Shown: positions 9,373-18,549 of the stretch, in pieces
How positions within the stretch are numbered: the stretch's first letter is position 1
Layout: each line of letters begins with the position of its first letter
Assembly: GCA_003946805.1 (NCBI GenBank)
Contig: RPSH01000013.1
Location: 1-64,000 of the forward strand
From: Bacillus sp. 2B10
GTDB taxonomy: Bacteria; Pseudomonadota; Alphaproteobacteria; Sphingomonadales; Sphingomonadaceae
Length of the DNA: 64,000 nucleotides
Direction of reading: 5' to 3'
Made by a program: the position numbers and the translations under genes
The notes under the pieces: model-generated
Databases searched by the model: none
The model's input: the letters and a program-made list of their open reading frames with translations, nothing else
Told to the model about the DNA's origin: nothing

Positions 9373-9834
9373 TTACGCCTCGCTGCGCGCGGTCACGATC
9401 TTGCCCGGGTTGCGCGGCGGCTCGCCCTTGGGCAGCGCGTCGACGGCGTCCATGCCGCTGTCGACCACGCCCCACACCGTGTACTGCCGGTCGAGGAAGG
9501 TCGCATCGTCGAGGCAGATGAAGAACTGGCTGTTGGCCGAGTTCGGATCGCTGGTCCGCGCCATCGAGCACACGCCGCGCACATGCGGTTCGGCGTTGAA
9601 CTCCTGCTTGAGGTTCGGTTCCTTCGACCCGCCGGTGCCGTCACCGCGACCGCCGTCGCCGCCCTGCGCCATGAAGCCGGCAATCACGCGGTGGAACGGC
9701 ACGCCGTCATAGAAGCCCGAATCGGCCAGCTTGACGATGCGTTCGACATGGTTGGGGGCGAGGTCGGGGCGCAGCTTGATCCGGACTTCGCCGGTATCGA
9801 GCGTCATCACGAGCGTGCTGGGGGTATCGGCCAT
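9373..9834 (-). CDS. Cyclophilin-type peptidyl-prolyl cis-trans isomerase
   Basis: The 153-aa protein is a complete single cyclophilin domain with no signal peptide, so it is cytosolic. The active-site blocks are VPFHRVIAGFMAQGGD (catalytic Arg, Phe and Gln region), MARTSDPNSANSQFFI and the FGVV-like VWGVVDSGMD. It assists folding by isomerising prolyl bonds. The start at 9834 has a GGAGC ribosome-site-like stretch upstream. It is transcribed away from mgtE and towards the LysR gene, and a palindromic repeat separates the two converging ends. It matches the PpiB size class. Confidence 0.92.
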   Translation of the reverse strand: MADTPSTLVMTLDTGEVRIKLRPDLAPNHVERIVKLADSGFYDGVPFHRVIAGFMAQGGDGGRGDGTGGSKEPNLKQEFNAEPHVRGVCSMARTSDPNSANSQFFICLDDATFLDRQYTVWGVVDSGMDAVDALPKGEPPRNPGKIVTARSEA

Positions 9835-9962
9835 TATATGCTCCTTGAAACTGGGGAGCTAGCTAGGGGTTCGACCGGCCGAGGGCAACCGCACGGGCGT
9901 TGGCACGGCGGTGCAGCATGGCTACAGCAGGCGGACATCGTGCCGACAGGAGGGTTGCGACC

Positions 9963-11354
9963 ATGACCGAACTCGACCTGCCCGACACGACGAGCGAACT
10001 GGACGAGGACGACCGGCTGAAGCCCGAATTCGTCCGCGCCGTGTGCGAAGCGGTCGACCGCGGCGACGACGAGGCGGCGCGCGAGCTGGTCGAACCGCTC
10101 CACCCCGCCGACCTTGCCGACCTGTTCGAACTGGTGCCGGGCGAACAGCGCGCGGCGCTGGCCGCCGCGATCGCCGAGCGGCTGAACGGCGACGTGCTGG
10201 CCGAGATGAACGACTGGGTGCGCGAGGCCGTGATCGACGCGCTGACCGCGACGCAGGTCGCCGACATCGCCGCGCAGCTCGACACCGACGACGCGGTCGC
10301 GATCATCGAGGACCTCGACGATGCCGACCAGCGCGCGGTGCTGCGCGCGCTGGACCCCGACGATCGCGCCGCGATCGAGGAGGCGCTGTCCTACCCCGAG
10401 GAATCCGCCGGCCGCCTGATGCAGCGCGAGCTGGTCGCGGTGCCGGAGCACTGGACCGTCGGCGACGCGCTCGACTATCTGCGCGCCGACGAGGTGCTGA
10501 CCACCGATTTCTGGGAAATCTTCGTGGTCGATCCGGCGCACAGGCCGGTCGGCACCTGCCAGCTGTCGTGGATCCTGCGCACGCCGCGCTCGGTCGCGAT
10601 CGCCGACGTGATGGCGCGCGAACAGACGCTGATCCCGGTCGACATGGACCAGGAGGAAGTCGCGCTGCGCTTCCAGAAGTATGCGCTGATCTCGGCCGCC
10701 GTGGTCGACGGCAGCGGGCGGCTGGTCGGCATGATTACCGTCGACGACGTCGTCCACATCATCCAGGCGGAAGCGGGCGAGGACGCGCTGCTGCTGTCGG
10801 GGGCGGGCGAAGGCGACATCAACGAACCGATCCGCGATTCGTACAAGGCGCGGGTGCGCTGGCTGATCACCAACCTGATTACCGCGCTGCTGCCCGCCAC
10901 GATCATCGGCATGTTCGGGGCGACGATCGACCGGATGGTGACGCTGGCCGCGCTGATGCCGATCGTCGCCGGGCTGGGCGGCAATGCGGGCACGCAGACC
11001 ATGGCGGTGACGGTCCGCGCGCTCGCCACCAACCAGCTGACCCAGTCGAACACGGTCCGCGCGATCCGGCGCGAGATGATCATCGCGCTGATGAACGGCG
11101 CGACCGTCGCCGCGCTGATCGGCACCGGCGTGACCTTGTGGTTCGGCAATCCGCAACTGGGCGCGGTGATCGGCACGGCGATGCTGCTCAACGTCGTGAT
11201 CGCCGGGTTCGCCGGGGTGTTCGTGCCGCTGACGCTCGACCGGTACAATGCCGACCCGGCGGTCGCGTCGTCGATCTTCGTGACGATGACCACCGATTCG
11301 ATGGGGTTCCTCGTCTTTCTGGGTCTCGCGACCGTCAGCGGGCTGACCGCTTGA
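9963..11354 (+). CDS. mgtE: Magnesium transporter MgtE
   Basis: This inner-membrane Mg2+ channel/transporter has 463 aa, close to the family norm of about 450. An acidic N domain with repeated DLADLFE and QVADIAAQLDTDDA helices spans residues 1 to about 140. A pair of CBS domains follows to about residue 270, and then a membrane domain with about five helices from residue 295. The signature GLGGNAGTQTMAV lies in the second helix region. The ATG at 9963 has an AGGAGGG ribosome site 7 bases upstream; an earlier in-frame ATG at 9900 has none. No obvious Mg2+ riboswitch was recognised in the 128-bp leader. Confidence 0.95.
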   Translation: MTELDLPDTTSELDEDDRLKPEFVRAVCEAVDRGDDEAARELVEPLHPADLADLFELVPGEQRAALAAAIAERLNGDVLAEMNDWVREAVIDALTATQVADIAAQLDTDDAVAIIEDLDDADQRAVLRALDPDDRAAIEEALSYPEESAGRLMQRELVAVPEHWTVGDALDYLRADEVLTTDFWEIFVVDPAHRPVGTCQLSWILRTPRSVAIADVMAREQTLIPVDMDQEEVALRFQKYALISAAVVDGSGRLVGMITVDDVVHIIQAEAGEDALLLSGAGEGDINEPIRDSYKARVRWLITNLITALLPATIIGMFGATIDRMVTLAALMPIVAGLGGNAGTQTMAVTVRALATNQLTQSNTVRAIRREMIIALMNGATVAALIGTGVTLWFGNPQLGAVIGTAMLLNVVIAGFAGVFVPLTLDRYNADPAVASSIFVTMTTDSMGFLVFLGLATVSGLTA

Positions 11355-11385
11355 GCCGGCGCGCCGCGCTTCCCATCTGGGGGGC

Positions 11386-11784
11386 GTGCCGCTGCATCTC
11401 ACCAAAGTCGCCTTCGCCATCGAATCGGTCGAGCAACTGGCCGGGCGGTTGGCCACGCGTCATGCCGAGGGCGGATTCCTGACCACCCGTTACCTGCCGA
11501 AACGTGCGGCGGAGATCGAGGGCGGGTCGCTGTTCTGGATCCTCAAGCACCGGCTGGTCGCCCGTTCGCCGATCCTGGGCTTCGGCGAGGCGGAGGGGGG
11601 GCGCGTCGCGATCCATCTGGGGCCGAAGCTGGTGCTGGTCGAGGCGCGGCCCAAGCGTGCGCATCAGGGCTGGCGCTATCTGGAGGCGGCGGATGCGCCG
11701 GCCGATCTGGGCGGGGAGGGCACCGGCGCCGACGAACTGCCGCCGCGGCTGATCGGCGAGCTGGTGGCGCTGGGGTTGCTGTAA
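11386..11784 (+). CDS. DUF1489 family protein
   Basis: The 132-aa protein begins MPLHLTKVAFAIESVEQL, the usual start of the alphaproteobacterial DUF1489 family. It has the conserved TRYLPKRAAEI and GGSLFWILKHRLVARSPILGF stretches. It has no signal peptide or membrane helix. The start codon is GTG at 11386, with only a weak ribosome site. It lies 31 bp after mgtE and may be co-transcribed with it. The function is not known; the IGGSLFWI-type core suggests an RNA or nucleotide handling fold, but that is only a guess. Confidence 0.82.
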   Translation: MPLHLTKVAFAIESVEQLAGRLATRHAEGGFLTTRYLPKRAAEIEGGSLFWILKHRLVARSPILGFGEAEGGRVAIHLGPKLVLVEARPKRAHQGWRYLEAADAPADLGGEGTGADELPPRLIGELVALGLL

Positions 11785-12055
11785 AAGGAGTGGTTCGCGC
11801 GGAGGCGCGGAGGAGGTTGCGTTCGCGGCTATTCGATCGCGTAGCGATCTGCCGTTCAGGCGCATCGCCACGAGGATGACGGTTACGCCGACGCGGAACG
11901 GGGGGGAAGCCGCACCCCCTCCGCGTCTCCGCGTGAAACCCAAACTTCTTCCTGCTCGCCCAAAACGTCATTCCGGCGAAAGCCGGGATCTCCCGGTAAG
12001 GAAGCGCACTCCTCGCCGCACGAGGCCCCGGCCTTCGCCGGGGCGACGGAAAAGG
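11785..12055. repeat. Gene-free gap with R5 and R4 repeats
   Basis: The gap between converging genes holds two inverted copies of a GCGGAGGCGCGGAGG motif (11794-11812 and about 11919-11936). It also holds a paired R4 palindrome (11966-12049) whose arms are TTCCGGCGAAAGCCGGGAT and CCCCGGCCTTCGCCGGGG. The internal part of this R4 pair resembles the copy at 63876-63958 in reverse orientation. No gene is supported. Confidence 0.7.
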
Positions 12056-12715
12056 CTACGCTACCAACCCCGGATACGCCACCTTTGCCGCCGCGACCTT
12101 GGGCTTGTCCCACCGCACGATATAGGGATGCGACGGGTTCCTCCGTGCGAAGTCCTGGTGATAGGCCTCGGCCGGATAGAAGGCACCGGTCTCGATCCTC
12201 GTCGCGATCGGTTTCGGGAACGCCTTCGCCCGGGTCAGCTGCGCGACATAGCGCCGTGCGGTCAGCGCCTGCGCGCCGTTCTGCGCGAAGATCGCCGAGC
12301 GATAGCTGGGCCCGCGATCGGGATATTGCCCGTCGACCTGCGTCGGATCGTGCGCGACCGAGAAATAGAGCCGGAGCAGCGTGCCATAGCTGACGACGCG
12401 CGGGTCGTAGGTGATGCGGATCGCCTCGGCATGGCCGGTGCGTTCGGTCGATACCTGATCGTAGGTCGCGGTGGCGCGGGTGCCGCCGGCATAGCCGCTG
12501 ACGACCGACTTCACGCCCTTCACCCGTTCGAACACCGCCTCCATGCCCCAGAAGCAGCCGCCGGCCAGTACGGCGGTGGCAGGGCCGGGGGTGGGGGGAA
12601 CGTCGCTGGCGATGGTCGGGATCGGCACCGCACGCTCTGCGGTGGCCGGGGGGATCGACACTGCGGCCACACCGATGGCGGCGATGGCGACGGGGAGCAG
12701 GAATTTCATGAACAT
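12056..12715 (-). CDS. msrA: Exported peptide methionine-S-sulfoxide reductase MsrA
   Basis: The enzyme reduces methionine-S-sulfoxide in proteins. The 219-aa form has an N-terminal signal peptide (residues 1-26, cleavage after ATA), so it should act in the periplasm. The catalytic GCFWG motif is at 53-57 with Cys54. The family blocks VSGYAGG, TGHAEA and HDPTQ are present. Cys54 is the only cysteine, so the classical resolving cysteine is absent and regeneration must use an outside thiol. The start at 12715 has an AGGA site 4 bases upstream; the ATG six bases further in (12709) is nearly as good. A short membrane peptide gene is divergent or upstream on the same strand. Confidence 0.93.
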   Translation of the reverse strand: MFMKFLLPVAIAAIGVAAVSIPPATAERAVPIPTIASDVPPTPGPATAVLAGGCFWGMEAVFERVKGVKSVVSGYAGGTRATATYDQVSTERTGHAEAIRITYDPRVVSYGTLLRLYFSVAHDPTQVDGQYPDRGPSYRSAIFAQNGAQALTARRYVAQLTRAKAFPKPIATRIETGAFYPAEAYHQDFARRNPSHPYIVRWDKPKVAAAKVAYPGLVA

Positions 12716-12767
12716 GGTTCCTAACGATACGGAACCAAGATGGGGGTTCGGCGCGAACGCCGCCAGA

Positions 12768-12914
12768 TCAGCCGATGCGCTCGATCATCGCCGGTGCGGA
12801 ACGGACCGACTTCGCATCGCTGCGATCCGCCACCTGCACCGCGACCAGCGCGACGGCACCCAGCGCGAAACCGCTGACGAAATGGCGAAGGAAACCGGTG
12901 CGATTCTGGGTCAT
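12768..12914 (-). CDS. Small single-pass membrane protein, 48 aa
   Basis: A short frame starts at the ATG at 12914 with an AGAGGA ribosome site about 10 bases upstream. The protein has a basic N-terminus (MTQNRTGFLRHF), one predicted membrane helix (FVSGFALGAVALVAVQVA) and a polar C-terminal tail. It fits an N-in single-pass small protein. It lies 52 bp upstream of msrA on the same strand. The family is not recognised and the function unknown. The ribosome site and the helix are the reasons to call it real. Confidence 0.55.
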   Translation of the reverse strand: MTQNRTGFLRHFVSGFALGAVALVAVQVADRSDAKSVRSAPAMIERIG

Positions 12915-13052
12915 CTGTCTCGTCCTCTTGCCCGGCCGCTCCCCCCGATGGTTCGCGGCGCCGAACCGGACCGGCCGGCCCGTTCGTCGATGCAAGATAT
13001 AGTGTGTGGGGCTGAACCGGCGCTGGCGCGCCCGTTCATCGTGCGCACAGCC

Positions 13053-14228
13053 TCAACCATGTTGCGACTGCGAAATCAAGTAGGCGGCGGGTGCGGATTC
13101 GGCAACGCTGCGTTGCGTATCGGACGCGCGGCCCTGTCGCTTGTCCGCATACATGCGTTCGTCGGCGTCGGCTATGAGCGCTTCCACGTCGGACAGCGGC
13201 CCCAGCGTCCACCCGATGCTGAGCGTCGCTGCCGCCCCGGTGCCCAGCAGCGCGCTGGTTCCCTCCCCGAACCGGCTGGCGATACCCTCGGCGATGACGG
13301 CCGCCTCCTGCGCGCCGGTGCCCGGCAGGACGCACACGAACTCGTCGCCACCCCATCGGAACACCCGTCCCGTCATCGGCACCGACGCCACCGCAGCACG
13401 GGTGGCGATGCACAGCGCGGCGTCGCCCACCGCATGGCCGCGGCTGTCGTTCAGCGCCTTGAACCGGTCGAGGTCGATCATCATTACCGCACCTTCGCCG
13501 CGCCAGCCGCCGCGCGTGCGTTCGAATGCGGTACGGTTGCCCGCCCCGGTCAGCGCATCGCGCTCGGCAAGCATCTCCAGCCGACGCTCGCCACGTTCGG
13601 CATCCATGGTCAGCAGCGAAAAGCCGCGGAACATGATGAAGGCGACGGCGCCCGCCGCCAGCCATGCCGCCGGCCCGCCCTGCAGTCCGGTCGGGCTGGT
13701 GCCGATATGGCCGGTCAGCACCAGCCACGCGCGGCTGAGGAACATCGGCACGGTCAGCGCGAACATGACCGCGACGATCCAGCCGGTACGCAGCGATTCG
13801 CGCCGGGCGATGCGGATCGCGACGACGACGGTCGCCACGTCGAACATCGATCGTACGACGTTGAGATAGGCGATTCGCCCGCCCATGCCCGCCGGGTCGC
13901 TCCACAACAGCATCGGCACCGCCAGGATCGCGGCCACCACGATCCAGATTCCGATGTCCGCCCGCCCGTCGGCAAAGCGCCGCATGCCGATATAGATCGC
14001 GGCATAGCTCAGCACCGCGACGGTATTGCCGACCGGGATCAGCATCGGGATGCCGAGTCCGCGGGCCAGCGGGATCACCGCGCTGGCCCCCAGCAGGATA
14101 TGCCCGCCGCCCCACCAGTTCGCCCAGCTGCCGAAGCGGCCGCCGACCGCCGCGGTCAGGTGCACGATGCCCGCAACGAACGAACACAATGCGACCATGA
14201 TGTACAGGGTGGAAATATCGAGCAGCAT
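13053..14228 (-). CDS. Membrane-bound diguanylate cyclase (GGDEF)
   Basis: The 391-aa protein has seven or so hydrophobic helices in residues 1-205 and then a GGDEF domain from about residue 215 (ERDALTGAGNRTAF). The active-site motif is intact as RWGGDEF, with GGDEF at 293-297. The substrate-binding DLDRFKALND block is also intact. It should make cyclic di-GMP from two GTP. The inhibitory RxxD site five residues before GGDEF is missing (TGRV there), so product inhibition at that site is unlikely. The membrane part looks like a sensory 7TM type, but its ligand is unknown. It is a single gene, convergent with nothing obvious. Confidence 0.92.
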   Translation of the reverse strand: MLLDISTLYIMVALCSFVAGIVHLTAAVGGRFGSWANWWGGGHILLGASAVIPLARGLGIPMLIPVGNTVAVLSYAAIYIGMRRFADGRADIGIWIVVAAILAVPMLLWSDPAGMGGRIAYLNVVRSMFDVATVVVAIRIARRESLRTGWIVAVMFALTVPMFLSRAWLVLTGHIGTSPTGLQGGPAAWLAAGAVAFIMFRGFSLLTMDAERGERRLEMLAERDALTGAGNRTAFERTRGGWRGEGAVMMIDLDRFKALNDSRGHAVGDAALCIATRAAVASVPMTGRVFRWGGDEFVCVLPGTGAQEAAVIAEGIASRFGEGTSALLGTGAAATLSIGWTLGPLSDVEALIADADERMYADKRQGRASDTQRSVAESAPAAYLISQSQHG

Positions 14229-14294
14229 GTCTTCTCTATCGCGACCGAAACCGGGATAGGACCGATGCCCTAATAGTCCGTTGCTACGGAAGTA

Positions 14295-15494
14295 TTACTT
14301 GAGCGCGTCGCAGGCTGTTCGGATGCGCGCGCACGCCTCGCGCAGCAGATCGTCCGACGTGGCATAGCTGATGCGCATCGCCGGCGACAGGCCGAACGCC
14401 GCGCCCTGCACCGCCGCGACGCGCGCATCCTCCAGCAGATAGCCGACGAAATCCTCGTCGGTCGCGATCCGCTTGCCACCGGGCGTGCTGCGCCCGATCA
14501 CCCCGGAAATGTCGGGATAGACGTAGAAGGCGCCGTCGGGCGTCGGGCAGGTGACGCCATCGATCGCATCGAGTTCGGCGACCACCATGTCGCGGCGACG
14601 CTGGAACGCGGCATTGCGCCCGGCAAGGAACGACTGGTCGCCGTTCAGCGCGGCGACGGCGGCGGCCTGCGCGATCGAACACGGGTTGCTGGTCGATTGC
14701 GACTGCAGCTTGGCGATCGCCTTGACCAGCCACGCCGCACCGCCGGCATAGCCGATGCGCCAGCCGGTCATCGCATAGGCCTTCGAACAGCCGTTCACGG
14801 TCAGCGTGCGGTCGTAGAGGCTGGGGTTCACCTCGGCGATCGTCGCGAACTCGAACCCCGGATAGACGATATGCTCGTACATATCGTCGGCGAAGATCCA
14901 GACATGCGGGTGGCGTTCCAGCACCTTGCCCAGCTCGCGCAGCTCGGCGCGGGTATAGCCGGCACCCGTCGGGTTCGACGGCGAATTGATGATGAGCCAC
15001 TTGGTCCGCTCGGTGATCGCGGCGTCGAGCTGTTCGGGGGTGATCTTGTAATTCTGGTCGGCACCCGCCGCGACGAACACCGGGGTGCCGCCGGCGAACT
15101 GGACGACGTCGGGGTAGCTGACCCAATAGGGCGCGGGCACGATCACCTCGTCGCCGGCATCGATCGTCGCGACCAGCGCGTTGAACAGCGTGTGCTTGCC
15201 GCCGACGTTCACGCTGATCTGGTTCGCGGCATAGGTCAGGCCGTTGTCGCGGCTGAACTTGGCGGCGATCGCGTCCTTCAGCTCTGCCGTGCCGTCGACG
15301 TTGGTGTACTTGGTCTTGCCGGCACGGATCGCCGCGATCGCGGCGTCCTTGACGAAATCGGGCGTGTCGAAATCGGGTTCGCCCGCGCCCAGCCCGATCA
15401 CGTCGACGCCCTGCCGCTTCAGCTCGAGCACCTTCGACGTGATGGCGAGGGTCGGCGAGGGATTGATACGGTCGAGCGCGGCGGAGGGCTTCAT
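14295..15494 (-). CDS. aatA: Aspartate aminotransferase, class I PLP enzyme
   Basis: This cytosolic enzyme exchanges amino groups between aspartate and 2-oxoglutarate. The 399-aa length and the start MKPSAALDRINPSPTLAI match the alphaproteobacterial 1-beta subgroup, some members of which also use prephenate. The PLP lysine is Lys238 in NGCSKAYAMTGWRIGY. Other family blocks are GEPDFDTP, SPSNPTG, and the arginine contact near MRISYATS at the C-terminus. It lies 39 bp before the lead of the PabB-PabC fusion gene on the same strand (that gene is upstream), so co-transcription is possible. Confidence 0.93.
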   Translation of the reverse strand: MKPSAALDRINPSPTLAITSKVLELKRQGVDVIGLGAGEPDFDTPDFVKDAAIAAIRAGKTKYTNVDGTAELKDAIAAKFSRDNGLTYAANQISVNVGGKHTLFNALVATIDAGDEVIVPAPYWVSYPDVVQFAGGTPVFVAAGADQNYKITPEQLDAAITERTKWLIINSPSNPTGAGYTRAELRELGKVLERHPHVWIFADDMYEHIVYPGFEFATIAEVNPSLYDRTLTVNGCSKAYAMTGWRIGYAGGAAWLVKAIAKLQSQSTSNPCSIAQAAAVAALNGDQSFLAGRNAAFQRRRDMVVAELDAIDGVTCPTPDGAFYVYPDISGVIGRSTPGGKRIATDEDFVGYLLEDARVAAVQGAAFGLSPAMRISYATSDDLLREACARIRTACDALK

Positions 15495-15533
15495 GGGACG
15501 TCCGATGCTGGGAGGGGAACGATGCCCGCGCCC

Positions 15534-17288
15534 TTAGCCCCCTATGTTCGCATCTGCAACCAAGCGCGCACGAATCAATCCGCGAACCGCGTTGCCGATG
15601 TAAAATCCTTGCGCGAGATCGCTGATCTTCAGCGGCATCTCCACCGCTTCGCCCCGCGCGATCAATTCGCCGCGCAATACGCCGGGCAGCAGGCCGCGGT
15701 CGAGCGGCGGGGTCAGCAGCTGCGCCCCGGCGCCGACGAAGATCGAGGTGAAGCTGCCCTCCGTCACCTCGCCATGGTCGCCGACGAAGATCGTCTCGAA
15801 ACAGCCCGGCGGCGGCGCGGGCCAGAAGCGGCGGTCGCTGGTCTTGTGCGCCAGCCGCAGGTCGCGCGGCGGGACGGGAAGGGGGGCCAGCCCCACGTCG
15901 ACCGGTCCGGCGGGCGGAGTCGGCAGCGGGGTGACGTCGACCGCGATCGCGCCCGATACCGACAGCAGCAGCCGCACCCGCGACGCCTCGCGCAGCCGAA
16001 AGGTCGCCGCCTGCAATTCGTTGCGCGTCGCGTGGCGATCGAAAGCGAAGCCCAGCGCCCGCGCGCTGTCGGTCATGCGCGCCAGATGCCGTTCGAGCAG
16101 CGCGATGCCGGCGATCGGATCGAACGCCATCGTCTCGACCAGGTCGAACCGGCGCGGGGACGTGTCGAGGAACCGCGCCTTGGCAAGGCATTCGCGCCAC
16201 TCCGCCGACGCATCCGAATCGGCGACCACCCCCGATCCCAGCCCGATCGTGGCGTGCGATCCGCCATCGGGCAGATGCAGCGTCCGGATCGCGACGTTGA
16301 ACGTCGCGTCGCCACCGGCGTCGATCGCGCCGATCGCCCCGGTATAGATGCCGCGCGCGCGCCCCTCGACCGCGTCGATCGCCTCCATCGCCCGCCGCTT
16401 GGGCGCGCCGGTGATCGATCCGCACGGAAACAGTGCCGCCAGCGCATCGACCGCGGTCGTGCCCGGCAGCAGCTCTGCGGTCACCGAAGATACCAGCTGG
16501 TGGATGCTGGGATAGGTTTCGACGACGAACCGCTCGGGCACCCGGACGCTGCCCGGTTTCCCGACGCGCGACAGGTCGTTGCGCATCAGGTCGACGATCA
16601 TCAGGTTCTCGGCGCGCTGCTTAGGATCGTTCGCCAGCGCATCGGCCACCGCCCGGTCGCGCGCGGGATCGGGATCGCGGGACGCCGTGCCCTTCATCGG
16701 TCGCGCGGTGATCCGTCCGCCCTCGACCGCGAAGAACAGCTCGGGCGAAAAGGACAGCAGCCAGTCGCTGCCGGTCCACACCACCGCGCCGTGCCCCGCC
16801 GCCGCCCGCGGCCGGATCGCGGCGTACAGCGCCAGTGGATCGCCCGCCACCGGCACCCGCGCGCCGAAGGTCAGGTTCGCCTGATAGATATCGCCCGCCG
16901 CGATCAGCTCGAGGATGTCGTTGCACTGCGCGGCATAGGTGTCGCGGTCGATATCGGGCATGACCGCGCCGATCCATGCGCCCGCCGGATCGGGCAGCAA
17001 CGCCGCGGCATCGACCGTCTCGGCACGGTCGAACACCCCGAACCACAGCAACGGCGTCGCCGCATCGCGTACCGGCACGCCGGGCACCAGCGCGGCACCG
17101 GCTTCGTAGCCGAGATACCCCGCCACCGCCGCGCCCCCGACCACCGCCTTCGTCATGTCCGCCAGCGCGGCGGGGACGTCGGCGACGCGATCGGCGCGGA
17201 TCACGCGGACCGGCGCCCGGTACAGCCGCGCGCCTCCCCCCGGCCGGGCATCGTCGAGCAGTACGAAGGGCCGCGTCGCATCGAGCAT
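15534..17288 (-). CDS. pabB: Aminodeoxychorismate synthase component I fused to aminodeoxychorismate lyase (PabB-PabC)
   Basis: This bifunctional protein makes p-aminobenzoate for folate. The N-terminal 400 or so residues are the chorismate-using PabB domain, with GDIYQANLTF, PMKGTASRDPDP, ENLMIVDLMRNDL and GSITGAPK. The last 185 or so residues are a class IV PLP aminotransferase fold like PabC, with FETIFVGDHGEVTEGSFTSIF and PLDRGLLPGVLRGEL. The LAHKTSDRRFW segment supplies the likely PLP lysine. The glutamine amidotransferase PabA is not encoded nearby. The ATG at 17288 starts the domain cleanly and the 584-aa length fits known fusions. Confidence 0.9.
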   Translation of the reverse strand: MLDATRPFVLLDDARPGGGARLYRAPVRVIRADRVADVPAALADMTKAVVGGAAVAGYLGYEAGAALVPGVPVRDAATPLLWFGVFDRAETVDAAALLPDPAGAWIGAVMPDIDRDTYAAQCNDILELIAAGDIYQANLTFGARVPVAGDPLALYAAIRPRAAAGHGAVVWTGSDWLLSFSPELFFAVEGGRITARPMKGTASRDPDPARDRAVADALANDPKQRAENLMIVDLMRNDLSRVGKPGSVRVPERFVVETYPSIHQLVSSVTAELLPGTTAVDALAALFPCGSITGAPKRRAMEAIDAVEGRARGIYTGAIGAIDAGGDATFNVAIRTLHLPDGGSHATIGLGSGVVADSDASAEWRECLAKARFLDTSPRRFDLVETMAFDPIAGIALLERHLARMTDSARALGFAFDRHATRNELQAATFRLREASRVRLLLSVSGAIAVDVTPLPTPPAGPVDVGLAPLPVPPRDLRLAHKTSDRRFWPAPPPGCFETIFVGDHGEVTEGSFTSIFVGAGAQLLTPPLDRGLLPGVLRGELIARGEAVEMPLKISDLAQGFYIGNAVRGLIRARLVADANIGG

Positions 17289-17374
17289 CCCCCACGCTTG
17301 CCGGTTGCGCGCGCGCGGGGCAACCATTCTTACGCTGCCTTGTGTACCGGGCATTAAGCAGTAAGGCGGGCGGC

Positions 17375-18034
17375 ATGACCCCATCCCCGATCCGTGCGGC
17401 GATCATCCCGGTGACCCCGCTGCAACAGAATTGCACGCTCCTGTGGTGCACGAAGACGATGCGCGGCGCGTTCGTCGACCCCGGCGGCGACCTGCCGCGC
17501 CTGCTCGCCGCGGCGCAGCAGAACGGCGTGACGGTGGAAAAGATTCTCCTGACCCACGGCCATATCGACCATTGCGGAGAGGCGAAGCCGCTGGCCGAAC
17601 AGCTGGGCGTGCCGATCGAGGGCCCGCACGAGGCCGACCGCTTCTGGATCGCGCGGCTGGACGAGGACGGCAAGCGCTGGGGCCTGCGCGGCGTACCGTT
17701 CGAACCCGACCGCTGGCTGGTCGAGGGCGACACGGTGACCGTCGGCGAAGCCACGCTGTCGGTGTACGAGACGCCGGGCCACACGCCGGGCCATGTCATC
17801 TTCTTCCACGAGGGCGCCCGATTCGCGCTGGTCGGCGACGTGTTGTTCCAGGGATCGGTCGGCCGCACCGATTTTCCGCTGTCCGACCATCAGGCATTGC
17901 TCGCATCGGTGGTGAGCAAGCTATGGCCGCTGGGCGACGACGTCGCGTTCGTGCCGGGCCATGGACCGGGCAGCACCTTCGGCCACGAACGCGCGACCAA
18001 TCCTTTCGTTGGCGATGCGGTGCTGGCCAAATAG
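17375..18034 (+). CDS. Metallo-beta-lactamase fold hydrolase, YcbL/glyoxalase II-like
   Basis: The 219-aa cytosolic hydrolase carries the metal-binding motif THGHIDH with HGHIDH at residues 61-66. The later ligands are GHTPGH, the GDVLF aspartate and the VPGHGPGSTFGHE histidine. The length and motifs match YcbL, a small glyoxalase II-like thioester hydrolase. The natural substrate is uncertain. The start is the ATG at 17375. It runs divergently from the pabB fusion across 86 bp that must hold both promoters. Confidence 0.9.
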   Translation: MTPSPIRAAIIPVTPLQQNCTLLWCTKTMRGAFVDPGGDLPRLLAAAQQNGVTVEKILLTHGHIDHCGEAKPLAEQLGVPIEGPHEADRFWIARLDEDGKRWGLRGVPFEPDRWLVEGDTVTVGEATLSVYETPGHTPGHVIFFHEGARFALVGDVLFQGSVGRTDFPLSDHQALLASVVSKLWPLGDDVAFVPGHGPGSTFGHERATNPFVGDAVLAK

Positions 18035-18342
18035 TCCTGGTCAGCACAATAATCGCCACCCCGGCGCAGGCTGGGGTCTTCCGCGGCTCTTGCTTCGTGC
18101 TATCGTCGGAGATCCCGGCCTTCGCCGGGATGGCCGGCGTGGCAGGGGATGGTGTCGCAGGCCCGATCCCAACCCAAAGCTTGCAACCCCACGCGAAAAC
18201 GCTATAGGCGCGGTTCGCTTCGCGACCAGCCTGTTTGCCGGTCCGGCGGGTCGTCGGTCGCGCAAACGGTCCGGCACTTGCCTGGGCCGCGTCGGCAGTT
18301 GGTGGTGAAACCACCCGATACCCAAGTGATAAAGGTGCCGAA
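18035..18342 (+). promoter_or_regulatory. Gap with R4 repeat and probable rpmF promoter
   Basis: The first part (18056-18132) is a paired R4 palindrome (CACCCCGGCGCAGGCTGGGG and GATCCCGGCCTTCGCCGGGAT). Further on, TTGCAA (18181-18186) and TATAGG (18203-18208) are 16 bp apart. Read as GCTATAGG, the second box fits the alphaproteobacterial -10 type. The 130-bp leader before rpmF contains GC-rich inverted segments. No gene is supported here. Confidence 0.5.
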
Positions 18343-18522
18343 ATGGCAGTTCCCAAGAGAAAGACCTCGCCCTCGAAGCGCGGTATGCGTCGCAGCCACG
18401 ACTCGCTGAGCATCGAGTCGTTCCAGGAATGCCCGAACTGCGGCGAACTGAAGCGGCCGCACAACCTGTGCACCGCGTGCGGCCACTATAACGGTCGCGA
18501 AGTCGTCTCGGTCGAAGCGTAA
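18343..18522 (+). CDS. rpmF: 50S ribosomal protein L32
   Basis: The 59-aa protein begins [20 protein letters not shown], the invariant start of L32. It has a zinc-ribbon pattern, [18 protein letters not shown], with two CxxC pairs. It is a structural part of the large ribosomal subunit near the peptidyl transferase exit region. The gene heads the usual rpmF-plsX-fabH order, which links translation to phospholipid and fatty acid synthesis. The ATG at 18343 is the only sensible start. Confidence 0.97.
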   Translation: MAVPKRKTSPSKRGMRRSHDSLSIESFQECPNCGELKRPHNLCTACGHYNGREVVSVEA

Positions 18523-18549
18523 GCGCTAACACCGGACAGGGAAGCACGC

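Noticed and set aside
9835..9962. Mg2+ riboswitch before mgtE
   Set aside because: No recognisable M-box pattern is visible in the 128-bp leader.
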